A stretch of 64,000 nt of DNA, taken from JALYUA01 sp038239305. Lineage in GTDB: Bacteria; Acidobacteriota; Thermoanaerobaculia; UBA5066; Gp7-AA6. Location: the NCBI GenBank assembly GCA_038239305.1, contig JBBSEW010000013.1:1-64000 (forward strand), in the 5' to 3' direction. Below the pieces are notes generated by a model. It was not told the origin of the DNA and did not search any database. It worked only from the letters and a program-made list of their open reading frames with translations. Below are positions 8,421-18,288 of this stretch, one piece after another. Both the position numbers and the translations under genes were made by a program. How positions within the stretch are numbered: position 1 is the stretch's first letter; the number at the start of each line of letters is the position of its first letter.

Positions 8421-9203
8421 TCACGCCATGTGCCAGCCGTGGCTGACGACGACCGACTGGCCGGACAGGGCATTCGTCGGGAACGATGCCAGGAAGACGG
8501 CGACCTCGGCGACATCGGCGGTCGTCGTGAATTCGCCGTCGATCGTTTCCTTGAGCATGACCTTGCGGATGACGTCTTCTTCCGGGATCCCGAGCACCTT
8601 CGCCTGCTCGGGGATCTGCTTGTCGACGAGTGCCGTGCGTACGAATCCCGGACAGATGACGTTCGCGCGAACACCGTGCGGGGCGCCTTCCTTCGCGACG
8701 ACGCGCGCGAGGCCGAGGAGACCGTGCTTGGCGGTCACGTAAGGCGCCTTCAGGACCGACGCTTCCCTGGAGTGGACGGAGCCCATGTAGAGGATCGAGC
8801 CGCCGCTCCCCCGACTGTACATTTCCCGCAGGCACGCCCGTGTCGTGAGAAACGCGCCATCGAGCTGAACAGCCAGCATCGTCTTCCAGTCTTCGAACCG
8901 GAGGTCGACGACGGGCGCGATGTGCTGGGTGCCCGCGTTGCTGACCAGAACGTCCACGGTGCCGAGCTCTTCGATCGCGCGGCGGATTCCGGCCTCGACC
9001 GGTTCCTCGCGGGCGACGTCCATGGCGATCGCCACCGCGCGGCCGCCCTCCCGCTCGATCTCGCGCGCGACAGTGGCCGCCGGCTCGAGATGGATGTCCG
9101 CGACCGCGACTCGGGCGCCCTCGCGCGCGAAGGTGAGCGCGATCTCCCGGCCGATTCCGTTCGCCGCGCCCGTCACGACCGCGACCTTGTCCCGCATGCG
9201 CAT
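8421..9203 (-). CDS. bdhA: 3-hydroxybutyrate dehydrogenase (short-chain dehydrogenase family)
   Basis: A 260-residue NAD-dependent SDR enzyme, predicted to oxidise D-3-hydroxybutyrate to acetoacetate in the cytoplasm. The cofactor motif TGAANGIG is at about residues 11-18; SNAG, a catalytic serine in GSVHS, and YVTAKHG carry the rest of the active site. The C-terminal run NVICPGFVRTALVDKQIP and EEDVIRKVMLKE is characteristic of the 3-hydroxybutyrate dehydrogenase subgroup and separates it from FabG. The ATG at 9203 follows gaggag; two earlier in-frame codons are less likely. It lies 31 bases after aguA and may share the LysR-aguBA transcript. Another SDR substrate remains possible. Confidence 0.8.
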   Translation of the reverse strand: MRMRDKVAVVTGAANGIGREIALTFAREGARVAVADIHLEPAATVAREIEREGGRAVAIAMDVAREEPVEAGIRRAIEELGTVDVLVSNAGTQHIAPVVDLRFEDWKTMLAVQLDGAFLTTRACLREMYSRGSGGSILYMGSVHSREASVLKAPYVTAKHGLLGLARVVAKEGAPHGVRANVICPGFVRTALVDKQIPEQAKVLGIPEEDVIRKVMLKETIDGEFTTTADVAEVAVFLASFPTNALSGQSVVVSHGWHMA

Positions 9204-9234
9204 GGCGTCGACTCCTCGCACAGGATTCCCGGTG

Positions 9235-10293
9235 CTACCGGCGGGCAGGCGGGAGGCGCGTTTCGCCCCTCGCCGGCTGCTGGCGCGTCAGGCAGTGGAT
9301 CGTGCCGAGACCCCACACGAGATCTCCCGCGTGGATACCGACGACCGGCCGGTCGGGGAAGAGGTCTCCGAGGATCCCCAGCGCCTCGCGATCGTTCTCG
9401 TCGTTGAACGTCGGGACGAGCACCGCGGCGTTGGCGACGTAGAAATTCGCGTAGGACGCGGGAAGCCGTCGGCCGTCGAACACCACGGGCGACGGCATCG
9501 GGAGGGCCACGACTTCCGGGCGCGATCCGTCCTCGAGGCGGAGCCCCTCGAGGCGCTCGCGGTTCTCCTCGAGAGGCAGATGGTTTTCGTCCGAGGGATC
9601 GGGCTCACGGCAGAGGACGAGCGTCCTGGCGTCCGTGAAACGGCAGAGGTCGTCCACGTGGCCGTGGGTGTCGTCCCCCGTGATCCCGCGGGAGAGCCAC
9701 AGGACGTTCGACGCGCCAAGGTCATCGCGAAACACCCGCTCGTAGTCCTGCCGCGTGAAGCCCGGATTGCGGACCTGAACGGCCGGATCGAGCAGGCACT
9801 CCTCGGTCGTGACGAGAGAGCCGCGTCCGTTGACGTCGATCGAACCCCCTTCGAGCACGACCTCGCGGCCCCCCTGCCCCGGCAGGACACGGAGGTCGAG
9901 CGCGCGAGCGACCCGTCCGGGAACTTTCACATCCCGTCTCCAGTCCGGATATCGCGCCCAGCCGTTGAAGAGAAACTGCCGCACGGCGACCTCGGGCCTC
10001 GCTCCTCCGCGGCGGACGAACGCCGGCCCGGAATCCCGCGTCCAGCCGCGGTCGGTCGGAATGCGAAAGAGCTCGAAGCGCGACGGGTCGAGTCCGGAGC
10101 GCGCGAGAATCTTTCGGACACCCGCCTCGTGCGCCGCGTCCTCGACGAGAATCCGGAGCGTCTCTCCGCGTGTGATCCACCGCGCGATCTCCGCGTACGC
10201 CCAGGGTATCGGCCCGAACCGGCCGGGCCAGTCGGTCCTGTTGTGCGGCCATCCGATCCAGGTCGCCTCGTGGGGCTCCCACTCGGCCGGCAT
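9235..10293 (-). CDS. aguA: Agmatine deiminase
   Basis: A 352-residue cytoplasmic enzyme converting agmatine to N-carbamoylputrescine plus ammonia. It belongs to the peptidyl-arginine-deiminase-like fold. Visible landmarks are MPAEWEPHEATWIGWPHN at the start, the substrate loop TDRGWTRDSGP, GGSIDVNG, DDTHGHVDDLCRF, and the nucleophile cysteine in GLGTIHCLTRQQPA near the C-terminus. The ATG at 10293 gives a normal length, but homologues usually begin about ten residues earlier. The frame stays open back to the aguB stop, where a CTG overlaps that TGA, so a basic N-terminal extension of up to 34 residues from a rare CTG start is possible. It follows aguB in the same transcript. Confidence 0.9.
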   Translation of the reverse strand: MPAEWEPHEATWIGWPHNRTDWPGRFGPIPWAYAEIARWITRGETLRILVEDAAHEAGVRKILARSGLDPSRFELFRIPTDRGWTRDSGPAFVRRGGARPEVAVRQFLFNGWARYPDWRRDVKVPGRVARALDLRVLPGQGGREVVLEGGSIDVNGRGSLVTTEECLLDPAVQVRNPGFTRQDYERVFRDDLGASNVLWLSRGITGDDTHGHVDDLCRFTDARTLVLCREPDPSDENHLPLEENRERLEGLRLEDGSRPEVVALPMPSPVVFDGRRLPASYANFYVANAAVLVPTFNDENDREALGILGDLFPDRPVVGIHAGDLVWGLGTIHCLTRQQPARGETRLPPARR

Positions 10294-10391
10294 CCGGAAG
10301 GAGCCCGAACCGTTCGAGGCGGGCTTCCCCGCCGCCGGCCGCGATGCCGCCGACGCCGTTCGACCGGTCGCGCGACGGCGGGGTTTCTTCT

Positions 10392-11312
10392 TCAGCGGCG
10401 TTCGCTCCCCGGCTCCACGTCCAGAAACCGGCGCGTGATTCCCTGGTAAGCGTCGATCCGGCGATCCCGTAGAAAGGGCCAGTTGCGGCGGACGTCTTCG
10501 ATCCGCGCCGGATCGACCTCCGCGATCAGGATTTCTTCGCGCTCCGACGAGGCGTGCGCGACGAGGACGCCCTGGGGGTCGGCGACGAAGGAGTGGCCCC
10601 AGAACTCGATGCCCGCGCCGCCGCCGGGGGGTTTCTCGTGTCCCACGCGATTGACGGCCGCGACATAGATCCCGTTCGCGATCGCGTGCCCGCGCTGGAC
10701 GGTCATCCAGGCGTCGAGTTGTGCCGCGCCCTGCTCGGCTTTCTCGTGCGGGTGCCAACCGATGGCCGTCGGATAGAAGAGGACGCTCGCTCCCTGGAGC
10801 GCCGCGAGGCGCGCGCCCTCCGGATACCACTGGTCCCAGCAGATCAGTGTCGCGACCCGACCCGGCCGGGTGTCGAACGCGGGGAAGCCGAGGTCGCCCG
10901 GCGTGAAATAGAACTTCTCGTAGTAGGCGGGATCGTCCGGGATGTGCATTTTTCTGTACAGGCCGAGCATGCGGCCGTCCGAATCCAGGATTGCCGCGCT
11001 GTTGTGGTACAGCCCGGCGGCCCGCCGTTCGAACACCGGGGCGATGACCGCTACGCCCGCTTTCCGAGCGGCCTCGCCGAGCCGCTCCGTCGACGGGCCC
11101 GGTACGGGCTCCGCCAGGTCGAACGTCGCCGGATCTTCTGTCTGGCAGAAGTACTGCGACCGGAAGAGCTCGGGCAGGCACACGAGATCGGCGCCGGCCT
11201 TCGCCGCGTCCGCCACCCTCTCCACCGCCTTCTCGAGGTTCTCGTCGGGGTCCGGTCCGCAGGACATCTGGACGAGCCCGATCCGAAACGTTGTCGCCGC
11301 GACCGTCGCCAT
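10392..11312 (-). CDS. aguB: N-carbamoylputrescine amidase
   Basis: A 306-residue nitrilase-superfamily enzyme that hydrolyses N-carbamoylputrescine to putrescine, CO2 and ammonia. The Glu-Lys-Cys triad is visible in LPELFRSQYF, YRKMHIPDDP and LICWDQWYPE. FYPTAIGWHPHEK and NGIYVAAVNRVG are typical of AguB. The length matches the family. It lies 21 bases after the LysR-type regulator and before aguA. The pair turns agmatine into putrescine, so the operon is a polyamine or arginine-decarboxylation outlet. The regulator next to it is the likely controller. Confidence 0.92.
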   Translation of the reverse strand: MATVAATTFRIGLVQMSCGPDPDENLEKAVERVADAAKAGADLVCLPELFRSQYFCQTEDPATFDLAEPVPGPSTERLGEAARKAGVAVIAPVFERRAAGLYHNSAAILDSDGRMLGLYRKMHIPDDPAYYEKFYFTPGDLGFPAFDTRPGRVATLICWDQWYPEGARLAALQGASVLFYPTAIGWHPHEKAEQGAAQLDAWMTVQRGHAIANGIYVAAVNRVGHEKPPGGGAGIEFWGHSFVADPQGVLVAHASSEREEILIAEVDPARIEDVRRNWPFLRDRRIDAYQGITRRFLDVEPGSERR

Positions 11313-11333
11313 TCGGGCCTCCCGGCCGGCATA

Positions 11334-12344
11334 TTAACGTCTCGCTCGTCCGCCGGTCGATCGCCTCACCGTTTTGCGAGGGCGCTTGAGGGGAGCCGGG
11401 CGCGATCCCTTCCCCGTCCGGCCGGACGCTCCCGGCTCCGGAGGAAGGGGGCTCGTGAGCTCGGCACGCATCGGCTCGAACATCGCCAGCATCTCCGTGA
11501 CCGGCGGCGCCGGGTCCCCTTCCCGCATGAGAACCCAGCCTGTTTCGCGATAGACCTTGCGGCCGCGAAAACGCGCGAACGAGAGCCGCCCGCGGCGGAC
11601 GTCCTCCGCAACGGTCGCGTACGAAAGGACCGTCACGCCGATCTCGTTCGAGACCATGGCCTTCATGATTTCCGCGTTCTCCGTCTCCATCGCGAGATCG
11701 AAAGCGACGTTGCGCTCGCGCAGGAAGGACTCCACCGCCTCCCGGGTTCGAGACCCGAACTCGTAGAGGATCAGGGGATAGGGGGCGAGCTCGCCCGGAT
11801 CGAGCCAACCGGACCGCGTGAGCGCGTGCCCCGGAGCCGCGACGACGACCATTTCCTCTTTCAGAACCGGCACGACGCGAAGATCCTTCTCGACGATCGG
11901 AAGCGTCAGCAGGGCGAGATCGATGTCGCGGGCCCGCAGACCCGCGAGGATCGCCTCGGAGCTTCCAGACGTGACCCGCAGGTCTACTCCCGGGAAGACC
12001 TCTCGAAAGCACTTGAGAAGGGGCGGGAGGATGTACATGCACACGCTCATTCCACCCGCGAGCCGCAGCCGCCCGCGCCGGCCCTCGTGGACCTCGGCTA
12101 TCTCGTCCCGCACGTTTTCGACCTGTCGTGCGATCCCCGCCGCGACCCGCGCGAGCATCTCGCCGGTATGCGTGAGGGTCACTCGCCGGCCGCGCCGCAG
12201 AAGAAGGGCGCCGCGAACTTCTTTCTCGAGCATCCCGACCTGGCGGCTCACCGCGGATTGCGAGACCGAGAGCCTCTCAGCGGCCCGCGTGAAGCCGCCC
12301 TCCTGCACGACGGCGAGGAACATTTCGAGCGACCTGCTATTCAT
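11334..12344 (-). CDS. LysR-family transcriptional regulator
   Basis: A 336-residue regulator. The N-terminal winged helix-turn-helix spans residues 1-60 (FLAVVQEGGFTRAAERLSVS, then QSAVSRQVGMLEKEV). A periplasmic-binding-like effector domain runs from about residue 90 to 300. The last 35 residues are a basic, proline-rich tail that is not typical of the family. It is the first gene of the aguB-aguA-bdhA run on the minus strand and diverges from gltB across an 82-base AT-rich gap. It could therefore control the agmatine genes, gltB or both. The inducer is unknown; the family usually senses a pathway metabolite. Confidence 0.87.
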   Translation of the reverse strand: MNSRSLEMFLAVVQEGGFTRAAERLSVSQSAVSRQVGMLEKEVRGALLLRRGRRVTLTHTGEMLARVAAGIARQVENVRDEIAEVHEGRRGRLRLAGGMSVCMYILPPLLKCFREVFPGVDLRVTSGSSEAILAGLRARDIDLALLTLPIVEKDLRVVPVLKEEMVVVAAPGHALTRSGWLDPGELAPYPLILYEFGSRTREAVESFLRERNVAFDLAMETENAEIMKAMVSNEIGVTVLSYATVAEDVRRGRLSFARFRGRKVYRETGWVLMREGDPAPPVTEMLAMFEPMRAELTSPLPPEPGASGRTGKGSRPAPLKRPRKTVRRSTGGRARR

Positions 12345-12426
12345 GCGTCGAACTCATCGTATTCATTTATTCATTCTATTTTACTTCTGCATCGGCTGCT
12401 GCCAGGGTTGGGCGTGGGGGCCGACG
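12345..12426. promoter_or_regulatory. Divergent promoter region between lysR and gltB
   Basis: This 82-base gap is strikingly AT-rich for the window, with a direct repeat attcatttattcattct at about 12362-12379 and the tract tattttac at 12378-12385. Two divergent genes start from it, so it must hold both promoters. A LysR protein normally binds such a region, but I cannot point to a certain T-N11-A operator or assign exact -10/-35 boxes. Confidence 0.4.
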
Positions 12427-15400
12427 ATGACCGATTTCCGACAGGACGAGAGGAGGGGGCTCGGCCGGGCCTCCGACGAACGAGACGCCTGCGGCGTCGG
12501 ATTCGTGGCCGAAACGAATGGAGCGCCGACGGGGCGCGTGCTTCCGCTCGCCCTCACGGCCCTGTCCCGGATGGCCCACCGGGGAGCCGTCGGACCGGAT
12601 GGACGGACAGGGGACGGCGCCGGCGTCACGACCCAGGTCCCCCATGCTCTATTCGCGGACGACCTCGGCGAGCGCGGGGGCCGCCTCCCCGAACCGGGAT
12701 TCTACGGAACGGGGATGATCTTCCTGCCTCGGGACGAGGGACGGCGCCGGGTCAGCCGGAGGACGATCCACGAATCGCTCCAGCTCTCCGGAATGGAGGT
12801 GATCGGGTGGCGCAAAGTCCCCGTCCGGGACGGCGTCCTCGGAGACGATGCCCGGCGCAGCGCCCCGATCGTGGCCCAGGTCTTCGTGTCTCGCCCGCCG
12901 GATATCGAGGGGGACGAATTCGAACGCCTCCTCTTCCTGTCGCGCAAGGAAATCGAGCGCAGACTCCGGCTCTTTCTCCCGGACGATTTCTCCGTCGTTT
13001 CCCTGTCCCACCGGACCATCGTTTACAAGGCCCTGGTGCGGGGGGTCGACCTCGCGCGTTTCTATCCGGATCTCGCGGATCCCGCTTTCGAGACGGCACT
13101 CGCCCTTTTCCATCAGCGGTACAGCACGAACACCGCGCCCTCGTGGTCGAGAGCGCAGCCCTTCCGGCTCATCGCCCACAACGGGGAGATCAACACGATC
13201 GCCGGCACCGCGCCCGTATGCTCGCCCGTGAGGCCGCGATCGAGACCGAGGGCGGCGAGCTTGCGGCCCTCCTCCCCCTCCTCCAACGCGGGACGAGCGA
13301 CTCCGCCAATCTCGACAACGCCGTCGAGCTCCTGATCCGAACCGGCCGGCCCCTTCCTCAGGCCTTTTCGATGCTCATGCCTCCCGCATGGGAAAAGGAC
13401 CCGGAGATCCCTCCCGACGTCCGGGCATTCTTCGCGTACCACGCGGCCCGTCTCGAGCCGTGGGACGGCCCGGCCCTCGTCGTCTTCACGGACGGAAAAA
13501 CAGTCGGCGCCGCGATGGACCGGAACGGGCTGAGGCCCGCGAGGACGGTAGAGACGACCGACGGGCTCTTCCTTCTCGCGTCGGAGGCGGGCGTGGCCGA
13601 CGTGGCCGAGGAATCCATCGCCGCGCGCGGCCGGCTCGGACCCGCCGATATTCTGGCCCTCGATCTCGAGAACGGGGAGCGGCTCGCGACTGCCGGGATC
13701 CGCCGGCGCCTCGCGGCGGCCGCCCCCTGGGCGCAATGGATGCGAGCTCGCCACGGGCTCCCGGATCATCGCGAGCCGGTGCGAAGCTTCGAAGCTCCGA
13801 CTCCCGAGCGGCTGCGGGTCTGGAAGGCGTTCGGAGTCACCCGCGAGCAGGTGCGCGGCATCGTCCGGCCGATGGCGCTCGAAGGGCGCGAGCCCGTCGG
13901 ATCGATGGGAGACGACACTCCGCTCGCGATCCTCTCCGAGCTCGATCGGCCGCTTCCGTCCTACTTCAAACAGCGCTTTGCGCAGGTGACGAATCCGGCG
14001 ATCGATCCGATCCGGGAATCCCTGGTCATGTCCCTCGATGTCCTGCTCGGGCCGGCCCGGAGCTTCCTTTCGGAGGACGGAGCCGAGCCGCCGCTGCTCT
14101 CCCTCGGGAGCCCGATCCTCCGGGACTCCGAGCTCCTCGCGCTCCAGAGGCAACCCGCAGGCGGAACGTACCGGGTCCTGGACACGACGTTCTCGACGTC
14201 CCCGGCTTCCGGGGGATTCCGCAAGTCCCTCGATCGCCTGGCCCATGCGGCGGAGCGCGCCGCCGCGAGCGGGGCGTCGGTGCTGCTCCTGTCGGATCGC
14301 CCGGTTTCTCCTTCGAGGGCAGCGATCCCCGTTCTGCTCGCGGCGGCGGCCGTCCACCGGCGCCTCGTTTCGGCGGGCCTGCGGTTGCGCGTCGGGCTGA
14401 TCGTCGAGACGGGAGCGGTACGGGACGAGCACGACGTCGCCTCGCTCCTCGCCTTCGGCGCCGACGCGGTCAACCCTTACCTCGCCCTCGAGATCGCGCG
14501 TTCGCTCGCATTCGAGGAACGGGCGACCCTGCCGGATCCGCGGGAGGCCGAGGCACGCCTCGTTTCCACTCTCGACCGCGGCCTGCAGAAGATCCTCGCG
14601 AAGATGGGAATCGCCACGCTTCGCTCCTACTCCGGGGGCCCTTTCTTCGAGGCGGTTGGCATCGCCGAAGAAGTCGTGAGCGATTTCTTCCCCGGAGCCG
14701 GGTGCCCGATCGGAGGCGCGGGCCTGGACGACATCGCGGCGACGGCCCTCCGGATCCACGCGGCCGCTTTCGACGAGGCCGCCTCCCAGGAGCTGGCGCA
14801 GGGAGGAGACTTCGGTTACCGGCGCGGGGGCGAGGCCCACGCGTTCACGCCCGAGATCGTTCGCAGCCTCCACGCCGTCGCTCGCGGGGGCGAGGCGATC
14901 GACTACGAGATCTACTCCGGCCGCATCGCGGCCCGAGATCCCATCTCGATTCGGGACCTCCTCGATTTCGGCCTGCCCCGCGATGCGCCGCTTCCGCTGT
15001 CCGATGTCGAGCCCGTCGAATCCATCCGGCACCGCTTCATGACGGCAGCCATGTCGATCGGCGCGCTCGGTCCCGAGGCGCACGAGACGCTGGCCATCGC
15101 GATGAATCGGATCGGCGCCCGCAGCAACAGCGGCGAAGGCGGAGCCGATCCCGCACGGTTCTGGTCCCTGTTGCCCAACGGGGATTCCGCCAACGATCGG
15201 ATCAAGCAGGTCGCGTCCGCGCGTTTCGGCGTCACCGCCGAATACCTGGTCTCGGCGCAGGAGCTCCAGATCAAGATGGCTCAGGGCTCGAAGCCCGGAG
15301 AAGGAGGGCAGCTGCCGGGCGAGAAGGTCACCACGACGATCGCCCGCCTGCGCCGTTGCCGGCCCGGAGCGACACTGATCTCGCCGCCGCCCCACCACGA

Positions 15401-16964
15401 CATCTACTCGATCGAGGACCTGGCGGAGCTGATCTACGTTCTCAAGCGGGTTCACCCGGGCGCGCGCGTGGGCGTGAAGCTCGTCGCGACCGCCGGGATC
15501 GGAACGATCGCCACCGGGGTCGCCAAGGCGCACGCCGATTCCATCCTCATCAGCGGCCACGACGGCGGAACGGGGGCTTCCCCTCTCGGATCCATCAAGA
15601 ACGCCGGAATTCCGTGGGAGCTCGGCCTGGCCGAAGCCCAGCAGGCGCTCGTGGAAAGCGGTCTGCGCCGGCGGGTCCGGCTGCAGGTGGACGGCGGGCT
15701 GAAGACCGGACGCGACGTCGTCGTCGCCGCGCTCCTCGGAGCCGAAGAGTTCGCCTTCGGATCCGCCGCCCTCGTGGCGATCGGCTGCGTCATGGCCCGG
15801 CAATGCCACGCCAACACGTGCCCCGTCGGAATTGCGACGCAGCGTCCCGAGCTGCGCGAGCGTTTCCGCGGAACGCCCCAGTCGATCATCCATCTCCTGA
15901 CGGCGGTGGCGGGCGAGGTGCGGGAGATCCTCGCCGGGCTCGGGCTGAAGCGGCTGGAAGAGGCGGTGGGCCGGACGGAGCTTCTCGCCCTGCGTCCTCG
16001 CGAAAGCGGAGGGAGGGCCCCTTCGATCGACCTTTCCCGCGTCGTTCCGGGACCGCGGCCTGTCGCGGGCCCCCGGCGCTGCATGGATGAGAGGAACGAT
16101 CCTCCCCGGACCGGCCACGACCTCGACGAGAAGGCTCTCGCGTTCCTCTCGTCGGAAACACCGCGACCGCTCCTCGAGTTTCCCATCACGAACGCGGACC
16201 GAGCGGTCGGAGCACGGATCGCCGGCGCCCTCGCATCCGCTCCCGGCCGTTCCAGGGCGCGAACGTCCGGAGCGAAGCTCCGCTTCCACGGAAGCGCCGG
16301 GCAGAGCTTCGGCGCATTCTGCGTGGACGGCATGGCGATGTCGCTCGAGGGGGAAGCCAACGATCACCTCGCCAAGGGGATGTCCGGCGGCTCGATCGCG
16401 GTCTTTCCCCGCGCTTGCGCCGCATTTCCCGGAAGCAGCACGGTGATCACGGGCAACGCCGCCCTCTACGGCGCGACGGGAGGAACGCTGTACGTCGCGG
16501 GCTCCGCCGGCGAGCGATTTGCGATCCGGAACAGCGGGGCTTCCGCGGTCGTCGAGGGTGTCGGCGACCACGCCTGCGAGTACATGACGGCCGGACGCGT
16601 CGTCATCCTCGGGAAATGGGGGCGAAATCTGGGAGCGGGAATGGCCGGCGGAACCGTCTATCTCTTCGACCCCGAGCGGCGCGCGGCGCGGACCGTGAAC
16701 GGGGACATGGTCGAGGTGGCCGCGCTCTCGTCCCGGGACTCCGAAGAGCTCCGAGCCCTCGTCGAGGCCCACCGGAGCGCAACCGGAAGCGGCCGCGCCG
16801 CCGCGCTCCTGGAGAACTGGGGCGGACAGGCCGGCGATTTCCAGAAGATCGTTCCCCGGGCCGGGAAGCCGCAGGCGTTCCCGCAGCCGGCGGGGAATCG
16901 CGTCCGGGCGGGTCGTCCGATCGAGACGGCCATCCGCGCGACCCGGCCACCTCCGCCGGCCTGA
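12427..16964 (+). CDS. gltB: Glutamate synthase large subunit, interrupted by a one-base frameshift
   Basis: The large (alpha) subunit makes two glutamates from glutamine and 2-oxoglutarate. The N-terminal glutaminase domain carries its cysteine in DACGVGF (residue 22, behind a short propeptide) and HNGEINTIAG. The FMN/synthase domain shows SNSGEGG, KPGEGGQLPG and GHDGGTGASP. A [3Fe-4S] motif is CVMARQCHANTCPVG, and the C-terminal GXGXG domain includes GGTLYVAGSAGE. After allowing for one missing base near 13207 the protein is about 1513 residues, the normal size. As read, the first frame ends at 13335, and the rest is open in another frame, with a possible internal ATG at 13218. The loss could be an assembly error or a real mutation. 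No gltD is adjacent. Confidence 0.88.
13201..13213 (+). other. Frameshift site in gltB
   Basis: The reading frame is correct up to the codons for N-T-I-A-G, then reads nonsense. The correct residues (R-A-R-M-L-A-R-E-A-A) resume in the +1-shifted frame immediately. Family members read G-N-R-A-R-M here. The sequence ggc-ac-cgc fits ggc-aac-cgc with one A missing at about 13207. Confidence 0.85.
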
Positions 16965-16983
16965 CGCTCTCCGATGCCGGCCG

Positions 16984-18288
16984 TCAGCCGCGGGACGTCG
17001 AGAGGATCCGCTCGACCTCTCCGACATCGGCGTCGATTTCGATCGCCCGGTTCGCTCCCGGCGGCGGCGGTTCCGTCTCCTGGTGGTAGGCGAGAATGCT
17101 TCCGGGGTCTTTCAGCATGTGGCCGGTCAGGATCGCGACGACGCGGGCGTCCGGGGCGATGACCCCTTCTCCGACGAGGCGGCGCACGCCGGCGACGGAA
17201 GCGGCGCTGGCCGGCTCGCAGCCGATCCCCGCCGCATCGACGACCGCTTTGGCTTCCAGGATCTCCGCATCGGTGACGTCCGTGACCACCCCGCCGGTCG
17301 TCCGGATGGAGTCGACGCCCCGCTCGTAAGACGCCGGATCCCCGATTCGGATCGCGGTAGCGACCGTCTCCGCGCGCACCCGATGCGGGCGCAGGAATCC
17401 CTCCCGGAAGCTGCGCGCGAACGGATTCGCGCCCTCGGCCTGAATGGCCGCGAGCCTCGGCATCCGCGAGATCAGCCCGAGCTCGTGCGCCTGCCGCAAC
17501 GCCTTGCCGAAGGCCGTGGTATTGCCGAGATTTCCGGCCGGGAATGCAATCCAGTCGGGAGGCTCCCAGAACATCTGCTCGAGAGCTTCGAAAAGGATCG
17601 TCTTCTGACCCTCGATCCGGAACGGGTTGACCGAGTTCAGGAGATAGACGCCGAGCTTGTCGCTCGCCTCCCGCACGAGAGCCAGGCAGGCATCGAAATC
17701 GCCGCGGACCACGAGCGTTCTCGCCCCGTACGCGAGAGTCTGGGCAAGCTTCCCGGCGGCGACCTGGCCGGCCGGAACGAACACGAGTGCGGGGATGCCC
17801 GCGAGCGCCGCATAGGACGCGAGCGACGCGGAGGTATTGCCCGTCGAGGCGCAGGCCACCGCCGAGGCGCCGATCCGTCGCGCGACCGTCATGCCGCACG
17901 TCATGCCGCGGTCCTTGAAGGAGCCCGTCGGGTTGTGGCCCTCGTGCTTCACGAGCAGCCCGGAAGCTCCGGCCCATCGAGCGATCGCAGGGCTCGAGGA
18001 GAGCGGCGTGTTCCCCTCGGGATGGCTGACTGCGTCGACCTCCGCACCGGGCAGCACGAGCTCGCGGTAGCGCCAGACTCCCGACGCATCGATGCCGATC
18101 CGGCGGGCGGTCCGCTCCGCGAAGAGCGCCGCGAGCGGAGCGCCCGTCAGCGCGGGCGGCGCGTGCCGCACGTCCAGCAACCCGCCGCACGACGTGCAGA
18201 GCGAGCCCGCGAACGAAGCGGCGAGCTCGAGCCCGCAGCGGGCGCAGACCTGCCAGGTCACACGACGGGAGCGATCCGGCTCGTTCAC
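16984..18288 (-). CDS. thrC: Threonine synthase
   Basis: A 434-residue PLP enzyme converting O-phosphohomoserine to threonine. The lysine that binds PLP is in NPTGSFKDRGM, with STGNTSASLASYAALAG and PAGNLGNTTAFGKAL forming the phosphate and cofactor pockets. An N-terminal zinc-ribbon-like segment has two cysteine pairs (CARC at about residue 15, CTSC at about 32), a feature of one threonine synthase branch. GTG at 18288 follows ggaggaag and overlaps the thrB stop (GTGA). It ends 19 bases from the convergent gltB stop. It is the last step of the thrA-thrB-thrC operon. Confidence 0.93.
   Translation of the reverse strand: MNEPDRSRRVTWQVCARCGLELAASFAGSLCTSCGGLLDVRHAPPALTGAPLAALFAERTARRIGIDASGVWRYRELVLPGAEVDAVSHPEGNTPLSSSPAIARWAGASGLLVKHEGHNPTGSFKDRGMTCGMTVARRIGASAVACASTGNTSASLASYAALAGIPALVFVPAGQVAAGKLAQTLAYGARTLVVRGDFDACLALVREASDKLGVYLLNSVNPFRIEGQKTILFEALEQMFWEPPDWIAFPAGNLGNTTAFGKALRQAHELGLISRMPRLAAIQAEGANPFARSFREGFLRPHRVRAETVATAIRIGDPASYERGVDSIRTTGGVVTDVTDAEILEAKAVVDAAGIGCEPASAASVAGVRRLVGEGVIAPDARVVAILTGHMLKDPGSILAYHQETEPPPPGANRAIEIDADVGEVERILSTSRG

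Noticed and set aside
16965..16983. Hairpin between the gltB and thrC stops as a bidirectional terminator
   Set aside because: The arms (ctgacg and cgtcag) are short, overlap the stop codons and have no U-tail on either strand.
13113..17027. Very long open frame on the minus strand opposite gltB (1304 codons)
   Set aside because: It mirrors a GC-rich coding strand. The plus strand carries clear glutamate synthase motifs, and the minus translation is Arg/Gly/Glu-rich with no family likeness.
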